Source: CAYSLA01 sp964431685
Lineage (GTDB): Bacteria > Armatimonadota > UBA5829
NCBI GenBank assembly: GCA_964431685.1
Contig: CAYSLA010000016.1
Location: 1-36,590 of the forward strand
Length of the DNA: 36,590 nt
Direction of reading: 5' to 3'
The notes below the pieces were generated by a model. The model saw only the letters and a program-made list of their open reading frames with translations. It ran no database searches and was not told the DNA's origin. Each line of letters starts with the position of its first letter. Position 1 is the first letter of the stretch. Below, piece by piece: positions 8,646-17,665 of this stretch. The translations under genes and the position numbers were made by a program.

Positions 8646-9878
8646 TCACCTTCGAACAAGGTCTGCCACGTCGACCACACGCCTTTCCAGCCGCGCTTGC
8701 TCAGCCGCAAACACCACTCTATGCGTGTTCAAAGACTCCTGAGTGGTTGTCAGGACGACACTGGCGTCATTGACTCGTATCGCGTCAGTCAGACTCCTCA
8801 ACAGCCTGTAATCGCCGCCGCCGTGGCCGCCAACTACAGCAGGCACCTCGACAGTATTGCTGTTGCCGCTGATGAAGTCCGAATGAGTAACCCTGTTTCC
8901 CTCAATGTCACCGTGGATGTAGCCCTTGGTGCCGTGCACGCGGACGAACCTGCCCCCCGGGTGAAACGCGGTCATTGTGAACGTTGCCGTAAGACCGCCC
9001 TCGTACTCAAGACCGACCACCTGATGATCCACCACATCGTTATCACATTCAAAGACGCAACGGCCGTACGGACCTGTCCGAAGATACTCTACTATGCGAG
9101 ATTCACCTCTGACCGGAAGGAACTGCCCCCACACTGACTCGAGGTACACCTTTCCACAGTGATACGGGCACTCAGCTTCGGCCGGACAGCCATCAAGACA
9201 TCTGCCTGGAGCTCCGCTTGGCTTGTTGGCAGGCGTGAAGTAGGTCAGCTTGCCGAACGATGAGACCCGTTCGCACTCTCTGCCGGCAAGATAGCAGATG
9301 ATGTCTATGTCGTGGCAAGACTTGGAGAGCAACATGAACGTTGACGTATCCTCATTTCTCCAGTTGCCGCGAACAAATGAGTGTGACTGGTGGATGTTGT
9401 TCACGCCTTCAATTTGATCTATGCACACGACCTCGCCGATGTCCCCGGCCTCAATCATCTTCTTTATCGTGTCGTAGACCCTGTGATAACGCAAGGAATG
9501 ACACACGCAAACCACTACGCCGGTCTTCCTCTGCGTCTGCTCTATCATCTCGCAGTCTGCAAGAATCACGGCCATGGGTTTCTCCAGCATCAGGTGATAG
9601 CCTTTTTCCATGGCGGGCACGGAAGTCTCAGCGTGAAGCTGGTCCATAGTGGTGTTGATAATGCCATCCGCCAGCCTCGGCTGGGCAAGCAGATCGCCGG
9701 CCTTCTCAAACACCATGTCCGCCGAAAGGCTGCACTCCTCCACCGCCGCTTTGCGCTTCTCCGGGTCCGGCTCGGCCACCGCAACCACCTTTGCGAACAT
9801 CTCGGGCTTCTTAAGAAGATCCGCAAAACCTCGGCCCCTTCCACCGTAACCCAGTATAGCGTAAGATATCTCTTTCAT
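8646..9878 (-). CDS. Gfo/Idh/MocA-family NAD(P)-dependent oxidoreductase
   Basis: The protein has 410 residues when started at ATG 9878. An in-frame TTG at 9914 would add twelve residues that precede the usual Rossmann start; GGGAGGA lies 12-14 bases before the chosen ATG. The motif GYGGRGRG binds the cofactor, LEKPMA carries the conserved EKP lysine, and SCHDIDII matches the catalytic H/D helix. The middle contains a cysteine cluster, CLDGCPAEAECPYHC, found in a subgroup of this family and possibly a zinc site. Such enzymes oxidise or reduce sugar hydroxyls, often through 3-keto-sugars. It lies 84 bases after the MFS gene and 124 bases before the SDR gene in the same orientation. Confidence 0.9.
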   Translation of the reverse strand: MKEISYAILGYGGRGRGFADLLKKPEMFAKVVAVAEPDPEKRKAAVEECSLSADMVFEKAGDLLAQPRLADGIINTTMDQLHAETSVPAMEKGYHLMLEKPMAVILADCEMIEQTQRKTGVVVCVCHSLRYHRVYDTIKKMIEAGDIGEVVCIDQIEGVNNIHQSHSFVRGNWRNEDTSTFMLLSKSCHDIDIICYLAGRECERVSSFGKLTYFTPANKPSGAPGRCLDGCPAEAECPYHCGKVYLESVWGQFLPVRGESRIVEYLRTGPYGRCVFECDNDVVDHQVVGLEYEGGLTATFTMTAFHPGGRFVRVHGTKGYIHGDIEGNRVTHSDFISGNSNTVEVPAVVGGHGGGDYRLLRSLTDAIRVNDASVVLTTTQESLNTHRVVFAAEQARLERRVVDVADLVRR

Positions 9879-9962
9879 TGTTGAACAGTAGTCCTCCCAG
9901 TCGACATTTGCCAAACTCCCTTCGGCTTGAAAAACGAACTAACCAGATATGCTTGTTACTTC

Positions 9963-11219
9963 CTACTTCGCCTTAAGCAGATTCAAGAGCCCAGCGGGCA
10001 GGCCACGCAAGAGGTCGGCTGTAGACGAAGCCAGATCCTCGGGTATCGCCCGGGCTATCAGCACACACGTCAAGGTAAATATCTGCGTCGCGTAGAACGT
10101 ACAGCGCAGGTCGGTCTCAATTCCAATCGCTCGAATCCATTGGGGTAGATGACCACCCAAGGCAGGCATAGGAGCGGCGATGAGAGTGACCACAATCGCA
10201 TACACCGCGAACTGCACGGAACGCTGAGCACTGGTTGTTACATTATACAGCAGAGTGTTCAAGGCCACTGACACGCCTGCGCTCGCGAAGCCAACGAGCA
10301 GGTTCACTGGCCCCACGATGTAATAGAACGCGGCGGGAGTATCGACCCACAGCCACATAGTCGGCACAGGCACAATAACCGCCGTGCATACTACGAGAAC
10401 CGGCTTGCACCCGTATCTATCGATCATCCTGCCCCAGAACGGCGAGAAGGCGATATTCGAGAGAGTGGCCATCGCAGTAGTGACCCCAAAGCCAAGGTAT
10501 GTGGCCTTTAAATCACGCAAGACGTATGTAGCCACAAACGGTCCCGAGATGGCCTGAAGCGACCATACAATGGCATATACGATCACAATCACCAACGCCC
10601 TGTTGCGGAACGAACCGACAACCTGAGAAAGCACGTGACCAGATTCCCTTGTGCTGGCAGCCGGAACGTCAGCCTGGGGCCTGAAGAGAAGAGCGTAGGC
10701 AAGACCTATTGCGGCGCCGAGGACAAATACCCAACTGAATGCCGCAATTCCGGAAGACTCGGCAATATCCAGGAAGCGGCCTCCAGCGATAGAGAACAGG
10801 GTGGCAACAATGGCCGAGTATCTCAACACTTTCCCGAAGAAACGACCGCGTTCTTCAGGCGGTATCAAATCCCCCACCCAACTCGATCTTGCGTTGGCTG
10901 CCACATTACCGAAGAACGCCGAGATCGTCACGAGCGAAACTAGCACCAGAACTGAAGACCGGTCAGACGACTGCCCCATCACGTACGGGATAGCGGCTAT
11001 GAACATCCACGCAAGAACGTGTGGCAGAGTCCAGACTGTTGAGAGGTTCTTACGGCTGTAGCCCTTGTATATCAGTGATGAGGCAAGCAACTGTCCGACA
11101 ACACAGAACATTGGGGCCGTCGTCAGAAGACCTATATCCTGATCGTTTGCTCCCAGCTTCAGGGCAAAGCCGATCAAGAACATTCCTGTGGTCGTCGCGC
11201 CAAAGACGGACGCGAGCAT
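9963..11219 (-). CDS. MFS transporter
   Basis: This 418-residue, strongly hydrophobic protein has about 12 predicted membrane segments. It carries a charged loop RSSWVGDLIPPEERGRFFGK and the 6/7-loop-proximal GRMIDRYGCKP, both typical of major facilitator proteins related to sugar uptake. It is the first gene of the leftward catabolic series, so it probably imports the substrate or an oligosaccharide processed by the enzymes that follow. The ATG at 11219 leaves almost no N-terminal tail and has only a weak binding site. The frame upstream (ERAVKLSCVQA) resembles the cytoplasmic lead of family members but has no ATG, GTG or TTG, so the start is uncertain. Confidence 0.85.
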   Translation of the reverse strand: MLASVFGATTTGMFLIGFALKLGANDQDIGLLTTAPMFCVVGQLLASSLIYKGYSRKNLSTVWTLPHVLAWMFIAAIPYVMGQSSDRSSVLVLVSLVTISAFFGNVAANARSSWVGDLIPPEERGRFFGKVLRYSAIVATLFSIAGGRFLDIAESSGIAAFSWVFVLGAAIGLAYALLFRPQADVPAASTRESGHVLSQVVGSFRNRALVIVIVYAIVWSLQAISGPFVATYVLRDLKATYLGFGVTTAMATLSNIAFSPFWGRMIDRYGCKPVLVVCTAVIVPVPTMWLWVDTPAAFYYIVGPVNLLVGFASAGVSVALNTLLYNVTTSAQRSVQFAVYAIVVTLIAAPMPALGGHLPQWIRAIGIETDLRCTFYATQIFTLTCVLIARAIPEDLASSTADLLRGLPAGLLNLLKAK

Positions 11220-11512
11220 TGCCTGAACACAGGAAAGCTTAACCGCCCGTTCAATGACCGCGGTTGGAAGGCGTGGTGTTGTATGTGTATTCGCAGTGCC
11301 CAGATCAAAGCCCCGATATTTGTGAGTGTTTTGGAGAAACGACGTGCGCTAGAATCCGCCGCCTGCCTGGCCATCGCCCTACCAAGTTGCCTGTTTTTCG
11401 AGTTTCGACCAAGAGTTCGGCATTTCCCGAAGGTTGATGGTGCATGGATGTCGTATTCTACCACAGGAGACCGACAGATACAACGTATGTCTGGCCTGTG
11501 AGGTGATGATCG
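11220..11512. promoter_or_regulatory. Divergent intergenic region between MFS and phosphomannomutase genes
   Basis: These 293 bases must hold the control regions for the leftward catabolic genes and the rightward phosphohexomutase gene. I could not find a convincing -35/-10 pair for either. The leftmost part may code for a short N-terminal extension of the MFS protein. Confidence 0.4.
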
Positions 11513-12883
11513 ATGGATATATTCAGAGCTTGCGACGTCAGGGGAATATACCCGGATGAGATAAACGAAGACAAAGCCTACCGGATCGGCAGAGCGATTG
11601 CCACCGAACTGGAATGGAAGACTGTGGTAGTGGCCGGCGACGTGCGCACATCCAGTCCTAGTCTGAAAGACGCGCTGATCGAGGGAATCACTGCCTCAAG
11701 CTGCGACGCAATCGACATTGGCACTGTTCCCACTCCGACCCTGAACTTCGCGAAGGAGCGCCTCGGCACAACCGCCAGTGTGATGGTAACCGCGTCGCAC
11801 AACCCTCCCGAACATAACGGACTCAAAATCACGATGGGCAAACTGCCCATAACTGAAAAGGAACTGCGGCATCTTAGGGGACTGGCCGAGAATCACGCAT
11901 TCCTTTCCAGGCGCGGCAAGCGTCACTCAGTCGACATAAGCAGCGACTACGAGGATCACGTCGCCGCTCGCGGGGAGCAACTCCTTGCGGACGTATCGCA
12001 CTCGCCAAAGATCGTGCTTGACTGCGGAAATGGGTGCTGTTCCGAGATAGCGCCGAGGGTTTTGGCCAGACTGGGTCTGCCCGTCGTGCCGCTCTTCTGC
12101 GAGATCGACGGAACCTTCCCAAACCGCAGTCCTGATTCTGCGATCCCCGAAAACCTGTCGGACCTCAGGAGAAGCGTGCTGGATATGCAGGCTGACCTGG
12201 GAATAGCGTTTGATGGCGATGGAGATCGCGTCTCATTCGTGGACGAGAACGGCGATGTGCTGCGGGCAGACGTGGCCGGAGCGATAATTGCCACACATAT
12301 GCCTGAGCCAGTCACCAAAGGCGACAAAGTTGTTCTCGATCAGAAATGCTCAGCAGCCTTGTTCGACACCATACGGACAGCCGACGGCCAACCCATTACA
12401 GAGAAATCAGGTCACACGTTTATCAAGACCAGAATGATCGAAGATCAGGCCAAGCTGGGTGTTGAAGTCAGCGGCCATTTCTTCTACAGCAGCCTTGGCG
12501 GAGCGGACGACGGACTCTATAGTGCCCTGGTCATGACCGGAATAGTCGGACGCGATGGAAAACTTTCCGACCTGGCAGCAAGAGTCCCGAAGTATGTTTC
12601 TACTCCTGACCTTCGTGTTAGCGTACCTCCCAACCCGGAGTTGCTGGACAGGATTGCGTCGGTATTCCCCAGCGAGCACGTGAGCCGGCTCGATGGAGTC
12701 AGGGTCGCATTCGAGAATGGATGGGGCCTGGCCAGGATATCCGTTACGGAGCCAATCATGACCCTGCGCTTTGAGGGCAGGGACAGAACTTCTCTTCGCC
12801 AGATAATGGCTGCATTCCTTGCCGCCGCGCCTGAACTGGCCGCGGCAATCAGGGAAAGGTACGGGTCTCTTGACAAGCTCTAG
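11513..12883 (+). CDS. manB: Phosphomannomutase/phosphoglucomutase (alpha-D-phosphohexomutase)
   Basis: This 456-residue protein has the full set of phosphohexomutase motifs. The phosphoserine loop is TASHNPPEHNG (S95), the magnesium loop is DGDGDR at 234-239, the sugar-binding loop is EVSGHFFY near 318-325, and the N-terminus is FRACDVRGIYPDEI. Length and layout match AlgC/ManB enzymes that interconvert hexose 1- and 6-phosphates for nucleotide-sugar and exopolysaccharide synthesis. The ATG at 11513 has GAGGTGAT upstream. Its last codons overlap the start of the membrane alkaline-phosphatase-fold gene. The glucose versus mannose preference cannot be decided, so the symbol is provisional. Confidence 0.93.
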   Translation: MDIFRACDVRGIYPDEINEDKAYRIGRAIATELEWKTVVVAGDVRTSSPSLKDALIEGITASSCDAIDIGTVPTPTLNFAKERLGTTASVMVTASHNPPEHNGLKITMGKLPITEKELRHLRGLAENHAFLSRRGKRHSVDISSDYEDHVAARGEQLLADVSHSPKIVLDCGNGCCSEIAPRVLARLGLPVVPLFCEIDGTFPNRSPDSAIPENLSDLRRSVLDMQADLGIAFDGDGDRVSFVDENGDVLRADVAGAIIATHMPEPVTKGDKVVLDQKCSAALFDTIRTADGQPITEKSGHTFIKTRMIEDQAKLGVEVSGHFFYSSLGGADDGLYSALVMTGIVGRDGKLSDLAARVPKYVSTPDLRVSVPPNPELLDRIASVFPSEHVSRLDGVRVAFENGWGLARISVTEPIMTLRFEGRDRTSLRQIMAAFLAAAPELAAAIRERYGSLDKL

Positions 12884-15104
12884 GCTGCGACCAACGCCAA
12901 AGTCGCTGCTGGCCGGAATGGCTGCGTGCATCAGTCTGGCGCTGCTCATATCCAGTTCTTCAGCCTCCGACAAACGGGTGGTATTGGTGGTTGCCGGCGG
13001 CATAAGCATCCGAGACATAGCTGGCCCATCGCTTCCGGGGTTTTCTTCTCTGTACGAGCGCGGTGCAGTGGGATTAATGAATGTGCGCGCCGGGCGAACG
13101 AGTGAACTGGCCGACTACGGGCCCCGTCCTGGCATGGAAGCCGGCTGCATCACACTTGGCGCGGGGGCCCCTGCGGTTGGAGGAGCGGAAGCCGGTTGGG
13201 CCGCCGAGCCAGACGAACTGCTCGATGGAATCCGGTGCGTCGATATCTACAGCTTCCGCACGGGGATGCAGCCAGACAACAGCGCAATTCTCCACACCCA
13301 GATAATGCGGTTGCGCCGCGCCAATGAGGGCGCCTCATACCGTGCGATTGTGGGAAATCTCGGAACCGCACTCAGACGGGATGGCATCCCCGTCACGTGT
13401 ATCGGCAATTCCGACACGCCTGGTGAGCTGCGTAGAGAAGCGGCGTGCATAGCGATGGACTCCGACGGTCGTGTTCCGTACGGCGCTGTAGCGCGGGAGA
13501 ACATCCTGATGCGCAACGCACTTTCACCGTACGGCGTATCGACTGACGTCAACAAGTTGCTCCGGCTGGCAAGAGAAGGACTTAACCGCGGGGGTCTGAT
13601 AGTGATCGACTTCGGCGACACTCTCCGGGCGGACCTCTATTCGTCGTTGGCGATGGACAGAGCCATAGTTACAATCAGGGGTCAGGCAGTGCGCAGACTG
13701 GACACGTTCATCATCGGTCTGGACGCGATGCTGGACAAACAGACGGATCTGCTGATGGTTCTATCACCCAGTTCCCGGTCGACTTCTGATCTGGAGATGG
13801 AAAAGCTGGCGCCCATTGTTGTTGCCGGTCCGGGATTCGCACGTGGCACTCTGACCTCTCCCTCCACTAGAACAGAGTCGGTGGTAACGCTCAGCGACGT
13901 ACCGTCCACCATACTGGACTTTCTGGGCGCAACTGCCAATGCCCGATTTGTTGGAAGACCGATTCGGTCAGTAGACGACTCCGACGCGCTGGAGAAAGCC
14001 CTGAACAGGAACCTCCGAGCTAGCCTGCAAGCACAACGGCAGGCGATAATGAGATCATCCAGCGTGGCGCAGCTTGTGGTGGTTGCCCTTGTCACGTTGA
14101 CACTCTTTCTTGCGCGCTCCGTACGATCGATGCGCGCAATATGGACTATTGCCCTGATACCCGCCACCATGCCTGTCACAATGCTCTACCTGACGAGTCT
14201 CTATGATGGTGGCCTTGTCGGCTCAGCCATTGGGCTCATAATACTGTCCCTTTCACTATCCGTTATTCTCGGCACTCTGGTTCGAGACCCGCGAAAGGCA
14301 GTTGCGGCGCTTGGTCTTCTGACAGCAGCCAGTATCACAGTCGATCTGTGGCGCGGGTCGCCGCTCATCTCGACATCAATCGCGGGCTACTCAGTGATAG
14401 AAGGAGCCAGATACTACGGCATCGGAAACGAGCTGATGGGCACCACGATTGGCGCCGCCATTGCGGGGCTTTCGGCGGCATCTTCCGCAGGATGGATGCG
14501 CCGCGGATGGAAAGGAACCGTCTCGGCACTTGTCTTGGGAATGATGTGCATCTCCATTGGTCTATCCGCTCTTGGGGCCAACGTCGGAGGCGCGCTCTCG
14601 GCCGTTCCGGCGTCTCTTGCCTTTCTTCTCGCCAGACGAGGTTGGAGACTCTCGACGGTATCGGTATTGATCGTAGTGTTTGGCACGATCGCGATTATCG
14701 CAGGTATGTTGGCATTCGACACGATCCGCGGAAGCGGCGCTGGTTCACACGCTGGAATGGCCGTAGCATCTGCCGGACCGCAGGGAGGAGGGCTGGCGCA
14801 ACTCGCATATCGCAAGATATCTCTGAACCTGCTGCTGGTTGTTCACAGCCCGTGGAGCCGCCTACTCGGTGTCGGTGTGGTATGCTGCGCGCTACTGCAA
14901 CTATTCCACCGAAGAGATGCTGTGAAAACGGCGCCCTCAAAGGATGAGTCCGCCGCCTGCGTGGCTTTGACTGTTGCGACCGCGGCCGCATTCGCATTAA
15001 ACGACTCCGGGGTCGTTGCGGCCGCAACGTGCATCGTGTGGCTTTGGACAATGCTGGTTGCGCGCACATGTACTGAGATTATCCATCCGCTGCCGCAGAC
15101 TTGA
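12870..15104 (+). CDS. Membrane protein with periplasmic alkaline-phosphatase-fold domain and multi-span C-terminus
   Basis: The protein has about 744 residues. A TTG at 12870 with AAAGG upstream overlaps the mutase stop by 14 bases; an ATG at 12918 is the alternative. A basic n-region and hydrophobic stretch (MAACISLALLISSSSASD) form a signal or anchor. Residues ~40-390 resemble alkaline-phosphatase/phosphopentomutase-like domains: VVLVVAGGISIRDIAG at the first strand, VVAGPGFARG and LSDVPSTILDFLG near the end. The classical metal-binding D/H set is not obvious, so activity is uncertain. The remaining half has eight or nine membrane segments. Similar proteins are annotated as hypothetical membrane phosphatase/transferase-like proteins. 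Coupling to a phosphohexomutase suggests envelope polysaccharide or lipid modification; this is inference. Confidence 0.72.
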   Translation: MTSSRLRPTPKSLLAGMAACISLALLISSSSASDKRVVLVVAGGISIRDIAGPSLPGFSSLYERGAVGLMNVRAGRTSELADYGPRPGMEAGCITLGAGAPAVGGAEAGWAAEPDELLDGIRCVDIYSFRTGMQPDNSAILHTQIMRLRRANEGASYRAIVGNLGTALRRDGIPVTCIGNSDTPGELRREAACIAMDSDGRVPYGAVARENILMRNALSPYGVSTDVNKLLRLAREGLNRGGLIVIDFGDTLRADLYSSLAMDRAIVTIRGQAVRRLDTFIIGLDAMLDKQTDLLMVLSPSSRSTSDLEMEKLAPIVVAGPGFARGTLTSPSTRTESVVTLSDVPSTILDFLGATANARFVGRPIRSVDDSDALEKALNRNLRASLQAQRQAIMRSSSVAQLVVVALVTLTLFLARSVRSMRAIWTIALIPATMPVTMLYLTSLYDGGLVGSAIGLIILSLSLSVILGTLVRDPRKAVAALGLLTAASITVDLWRGSPLISTSIAGYSVIEGARYYGIGNELMGTTIGAAIAGLSAASSAGWMRRGWKGTVSALVLGMMCISIGLSALGANVGGALSAVPASLAFLLARRGWRLSTVSVLIVVFGTIAIIAGMLAFDTIRGSGAGSHAGMAVASAGPQGGGLAQLAYRKISLNLLLVVHSPWSRLLGVGVVCCALLQLFHRRDAVKTAPSKDESAACVALTVATAAAFALNDSGVVAAATCIVWLWTMLVARTCTEIIHPLPQT

Positions 15105-15135
15105 GAGAGGCGTCTCTTTGCAGAAGACCGCGTTG

Positions 15136-16836
15136 TCACGCCGCCTTGCGTTCGTCTTCTGCCGTAATCTCACACACCAGGAAACCGGTGCTGCGGTCGT
15201 GTTCTTCGTATATGGCGTCTGTCTCGCCGTTCTCCATCAACCCAAGTAGACTGCTCACTACGGTGGGATCCATTGCTCTACCGGCGGAACGGTTCAGCTC
15301 TGCTCGAAGGTCCTCGATCGGCATGATATCTCTGTACGGTCTGCGTGACCTCATAGCGTCAAAGGCGTCAGCAACCACGAGTATCCGCTGCAGGAGCGGC
15401 TGCTCGCTTGCATCCAGGCCGTCAGGGTATCCTTTGCCGTCAAGTCGTTCGTGGTGATGCTTGACGAGGAACAATATCTCATCGGAGAGGCCAAGGGGCC
15501 GGCATATCTCTTCACTAACCAGCGGATGTCGTCGCATAGTCTCCCATTCCTCACTGGTCAGCTTACCTGGTTTGCGGAGTATCGCGTCAGGAACACCGAT
15601 CTTTCCAATGTCGTGAAGCAGAGAGGCGTTACGAAGTAGTTCTACGGTCTCCGGGTTGCAATCGAGCTCTCTGGCCAGCATGCAGCTCACCTGCATCACT
15701 CTCTCGGAGTGGCCCTGCGTATACTCGTCCCTCGCTTCCAAGCCTTTCGCCAAGCTCTGAAGAGTGCGCAAGAAGGACTTCTGCATGTTCGTATAAAGCC
15801 TCATGTTCACGATCGCAGCGGCTGACATAGCTGCGAAAATCCTTACAATGTGAAGAGCATCCTCACTGATGTCCTGCCCTGTGTAGCCCCAGACCACCAG
15901 TACTCCCTGCACCGAAACGTCGTCGTCCGTACCGGAGGACTGCCAGGTCAGAGGTACCGCGACAACAGAACGGTCGTCGGTTATCTGCGAGTGCTCTCCA
16001 GAGTTGGCTCCTCCGACGCGCATCAAGAACTCACGCCGACTCTTGACGACCCACTCGGCGTATGAGCGAATGGCCGACTCGTCGGGTCCAACGTTTTGGG
16101 CTCCCTGAGTGGCACCGCAGCCGTCATTCTCCGGAACAAATGCACCTTCACACTGAAGTTGCAGCGACTCCTCATCCAACAACAGAAGCTGTGCCCCAGC
16201 GGTGCGAGTCTTGGTGACCACAACTTCCAGCACGTGCAGAACCATTTCGTGAACGCTTCGAAAAGTGGTCAACTTGGCTCCACAGCTGCGGATTGCGTGC
16301 AGGTAGGAGTACCGTTCTGATGCGACGTCGTCATTCTTTCGAGTTGTGCTGATAAATGCGGCAACCAATGCTCCGCACGTGATGATGGCGCTTCTGAGAA
16401 GAATGGTTGTCAGAATCTCTGCGGAACTTGCGGACGTCCTCATCGCCAGGAATCCCATTGCGGCACTGGCCATAACGCTGAAGGATGTTACCAGGGCAAG
16501 TCTTCTCACAGATCCGCCGGTATAGCCAGTAGTGACCAACACGAACCAGTACAGCGCGACCGCTGGAGAGTAGAACGATGGAGTTCGTCCGACGAGAAAG
16601 GTGATTACCGCAATGTCCAGTATTCCGGCCACTGTGGACAAGTTCTTGCCGTACTTGCTGAACCTTTCCTCACGAAGCGCACACCAACTGACAGCGCCGT
16701 TGTATGCGAGTGTAAGCAGTGCGACCGCTCCGATCTGCCACACCTGCACGTGTTCGCCAGCAACAGCCATGCCGCTGGCTACTACAAGCCACCGCAGACA
16801 AGATACGAGAAACACAGCACGTCGATTGGCATCCAT
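15136..16836 (-). CDS. Membrane-bound GAF/HD-GYP protein (probable c-di-GMP phosphodiesterase)
   Basis: This is a 566-residue protein. The first ~165 residues have five or six membrane helices, and residues ~195-345 look like a GAF sensor domain. The HD-GYP domain runs from about 365 to 540, with SLLHDIGKIG (HD at 408-409), KHHHERLDGKGYP (GYP at 469-471) and VVADAFDAM. HD-GYP proteins hydrolyse cyclic di-GMP. Placement beside the type IV pilus locus suggests control of motility or surface attachment. ATG 16836 has GAGAGGA about 14 bases upstream, a little far. It faces the alkaline-phosphatase-fold gene, with 31 bases between the stops. Confidence 0.92.
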   Translation of the reverse strand: MDANRRAVFLVSCLRWLVVASGMAVAGEHVQVWQIGAVALLTLAYNGAVSWCALREERFSKYGKNLSTVAGILDIAVITFLVGRTPSFYSPAVALYWFVLVTTGYTGGSVRRLALVTSFSVMASAAMGFLAMRTSASSAEILTTILLRSAIITCGALVAAFISTTRKNDDVASERYSYLHAIRSCGAKLTTFRSVHEMVLHVLEVVVTKTRTAGAQLLLLDEESLQLQCEGAFVPENDGCGATQGAQNVGPDESAIRSYAEWVVKSRREFLMRVGGANSGEHSQITDDRSVVAVPLTWQSSGTDDDVSVQGVLVVWGYTGQDISEDALHIVRIFAAMSAAAIVNMRLYTNMQKSFLRTLQSLAKGLEARDEYTQGHSERVMQVSCMLARELDCNPETVELLRNASLLHDIGKIGVPDAILRKPGKLTSEEWETMRRHPLVSEEICRPLGLSDEILFLVKHHHERLDGKGYPDGLDASEQPLLQRILVVADAFDAMRSRRPYRDIMPIEDLRAELNRSAGRAMDPTVVSSLLGLMENGETDAIYEEHDRSTGFLVCEITAEDERKAA

Positions 16837-17118
16837 GGGCTAGCATCGTCCTCTCTGGTAATTCTACCAGGATTATTCCACATCGGGTGGGTGCATGTGC
16901 AGAACTATTTGCGAGGTGTGCTTGAGGCCTGGGTTCAGCACGACAGCGATTTCTGAGCGCACAGTGCCAGCGGCCGGAATGCCGCTGATGATGGAGTGGG
17001 TCTGCTACGTCCGAGGCGTGATCTTTGGTGCATGGCGCACGCAAGTGGTTACTATCATGCAACCTCTGGTTTGTCTGCAGGTACCTGAGTGCGCTGACAA
17101 GAAGGTGTGGAGCACTGC
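16837..17118. other. Non-coding stretch between pilin terminator and HD-GYP gene
   Basis: About 280 bases with no convincing gene. They should contain the leftward promoter of the HD-GYP gene, but I see no clear box pair; TAGAAT about 25 bases before the ATG is the best -10 candidate and lacks a good -35. I looked for a c-di-GMP riboswitch fold here and did not see one. Confidence 0.45.
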
Positions 17119-17168
17119 AAAAAAAAAGAGGGGACTGTCCACGTCACTCACGCGACGGGACAATCCCC
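17119..17168 (-). terminator. Strong rho-independent terminator after the pilin gene
   Basis: Read on the minus strand, GGGGATTGTCC pairs with GGACAGTCCCC (one G-U pair). The stem is extended inside by CGTC/GACG with one bulged T, and is followed by TCTTTTTTTTT. It begins 13 bases after the pilin stop at 17181 and ends the leftward pilus operon. Confidence 0.93.
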
Positions 17169-17180
17169 GTTCTTTGCTAG

Positions 17181-17612
17181 CTACCAGGCCGTGTAGCCGG
17201 TGGCTGCACTGGAAACCTTGCCAACCGTGCCAGCGGTTACGGAGTAGCTGAGGGCTGCACCACTGATTGGATCAGTTGGCACCTCCTGAACATAAGGGCC
17301 GTGCCAGTCGGTGGCGGTGAGACTCTGCTCAGCTCCAGCCGAATCGAGGCCCTTGGCGGGGGCAGTTGTGGCTGCGAGGTCCGCTAGTGTCTTAGGGTAG
17401 AGACCCGTATCTGCTTGAAACAGCGTGACAGCGTTTCTCATCAGCTTGAGGTCGCTCCTTAGCGCAGACTCTTTGGACCGCTTGCCGGAATCCATAAACT
17501 TCGGCAGAACGATTGCGGCAAGCACTGCGAGTACCACGATCACGACAAGAAGCTCCACAAGGGTGAACGCTTGCCTGTCCTTTCTTCTTCTCAATTCATA
17601 CGCCCAAACCAT
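17181..17612 (-). CDS. Type IV pilin / GspG-type pseudopilin
   Basis: The precursor has 143 residues, a basic leader (MVWAYELRRRKDRQA) and the class III motif FTLVELLVVIVVLAVLAAIV, with E at +5 after cleavage. The -1 residue is alanine, not the usual glycine. The C-terminal part contains DWHGPYVQEVPTDPISG, typical of GspG/PulG-type subunits with a calcium-binding-like loop, so it is probably the major subunit of the fibre. The longer frame from 17651 is unlikely, since GGAGGA lies about 11 bases before ATG 17612. It is the last gene of the pilB-pilC series and is closed by the terminator at 17119-17168. Confidence 0.9.
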   Translation of the reverse strand: MVWAYELRRRKDRQAFTLVELLVVIVVLAVLAAIVLPKFMDSGKRSKESALRSDLKLMRNAVTLFQADTGLYPKTLADLAATTAPAKGLDSAGAEQSLTATDWHGPYVQEVPTDPISGAALSYSVTAGTVGKVSSAATGYTAW

Positions 17613-17665
17613 GACTTTGACTATCCTCCTCAGTTGTGTGGACGACTCCATCGACCGAGATTGGA

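Noticed and set aside
15104..15117. Hairpin AGAGA-GGCG-TCTCT between the convergent alkaline-phosphatase-fold and HD-GYP genes as a terminator
   Set aside because: The stem is only five base pairs and the T run is three bases; too weak to call.
16670..17062. Leftward 130-codon frame overlapping the start of the HD-GYP gene
   Set aside because: Composition (His, Arg, Cys, Ser rich) and overlap with the well-supported HD-GYP N-terminus make it a shadow frame.
16837..17118. Possible c-di-GMP riboswitch near the HD-GYP and pilin genes
   Set aside because: I could not find the conserved GEMM core or a matching helix arrangement on either strand.
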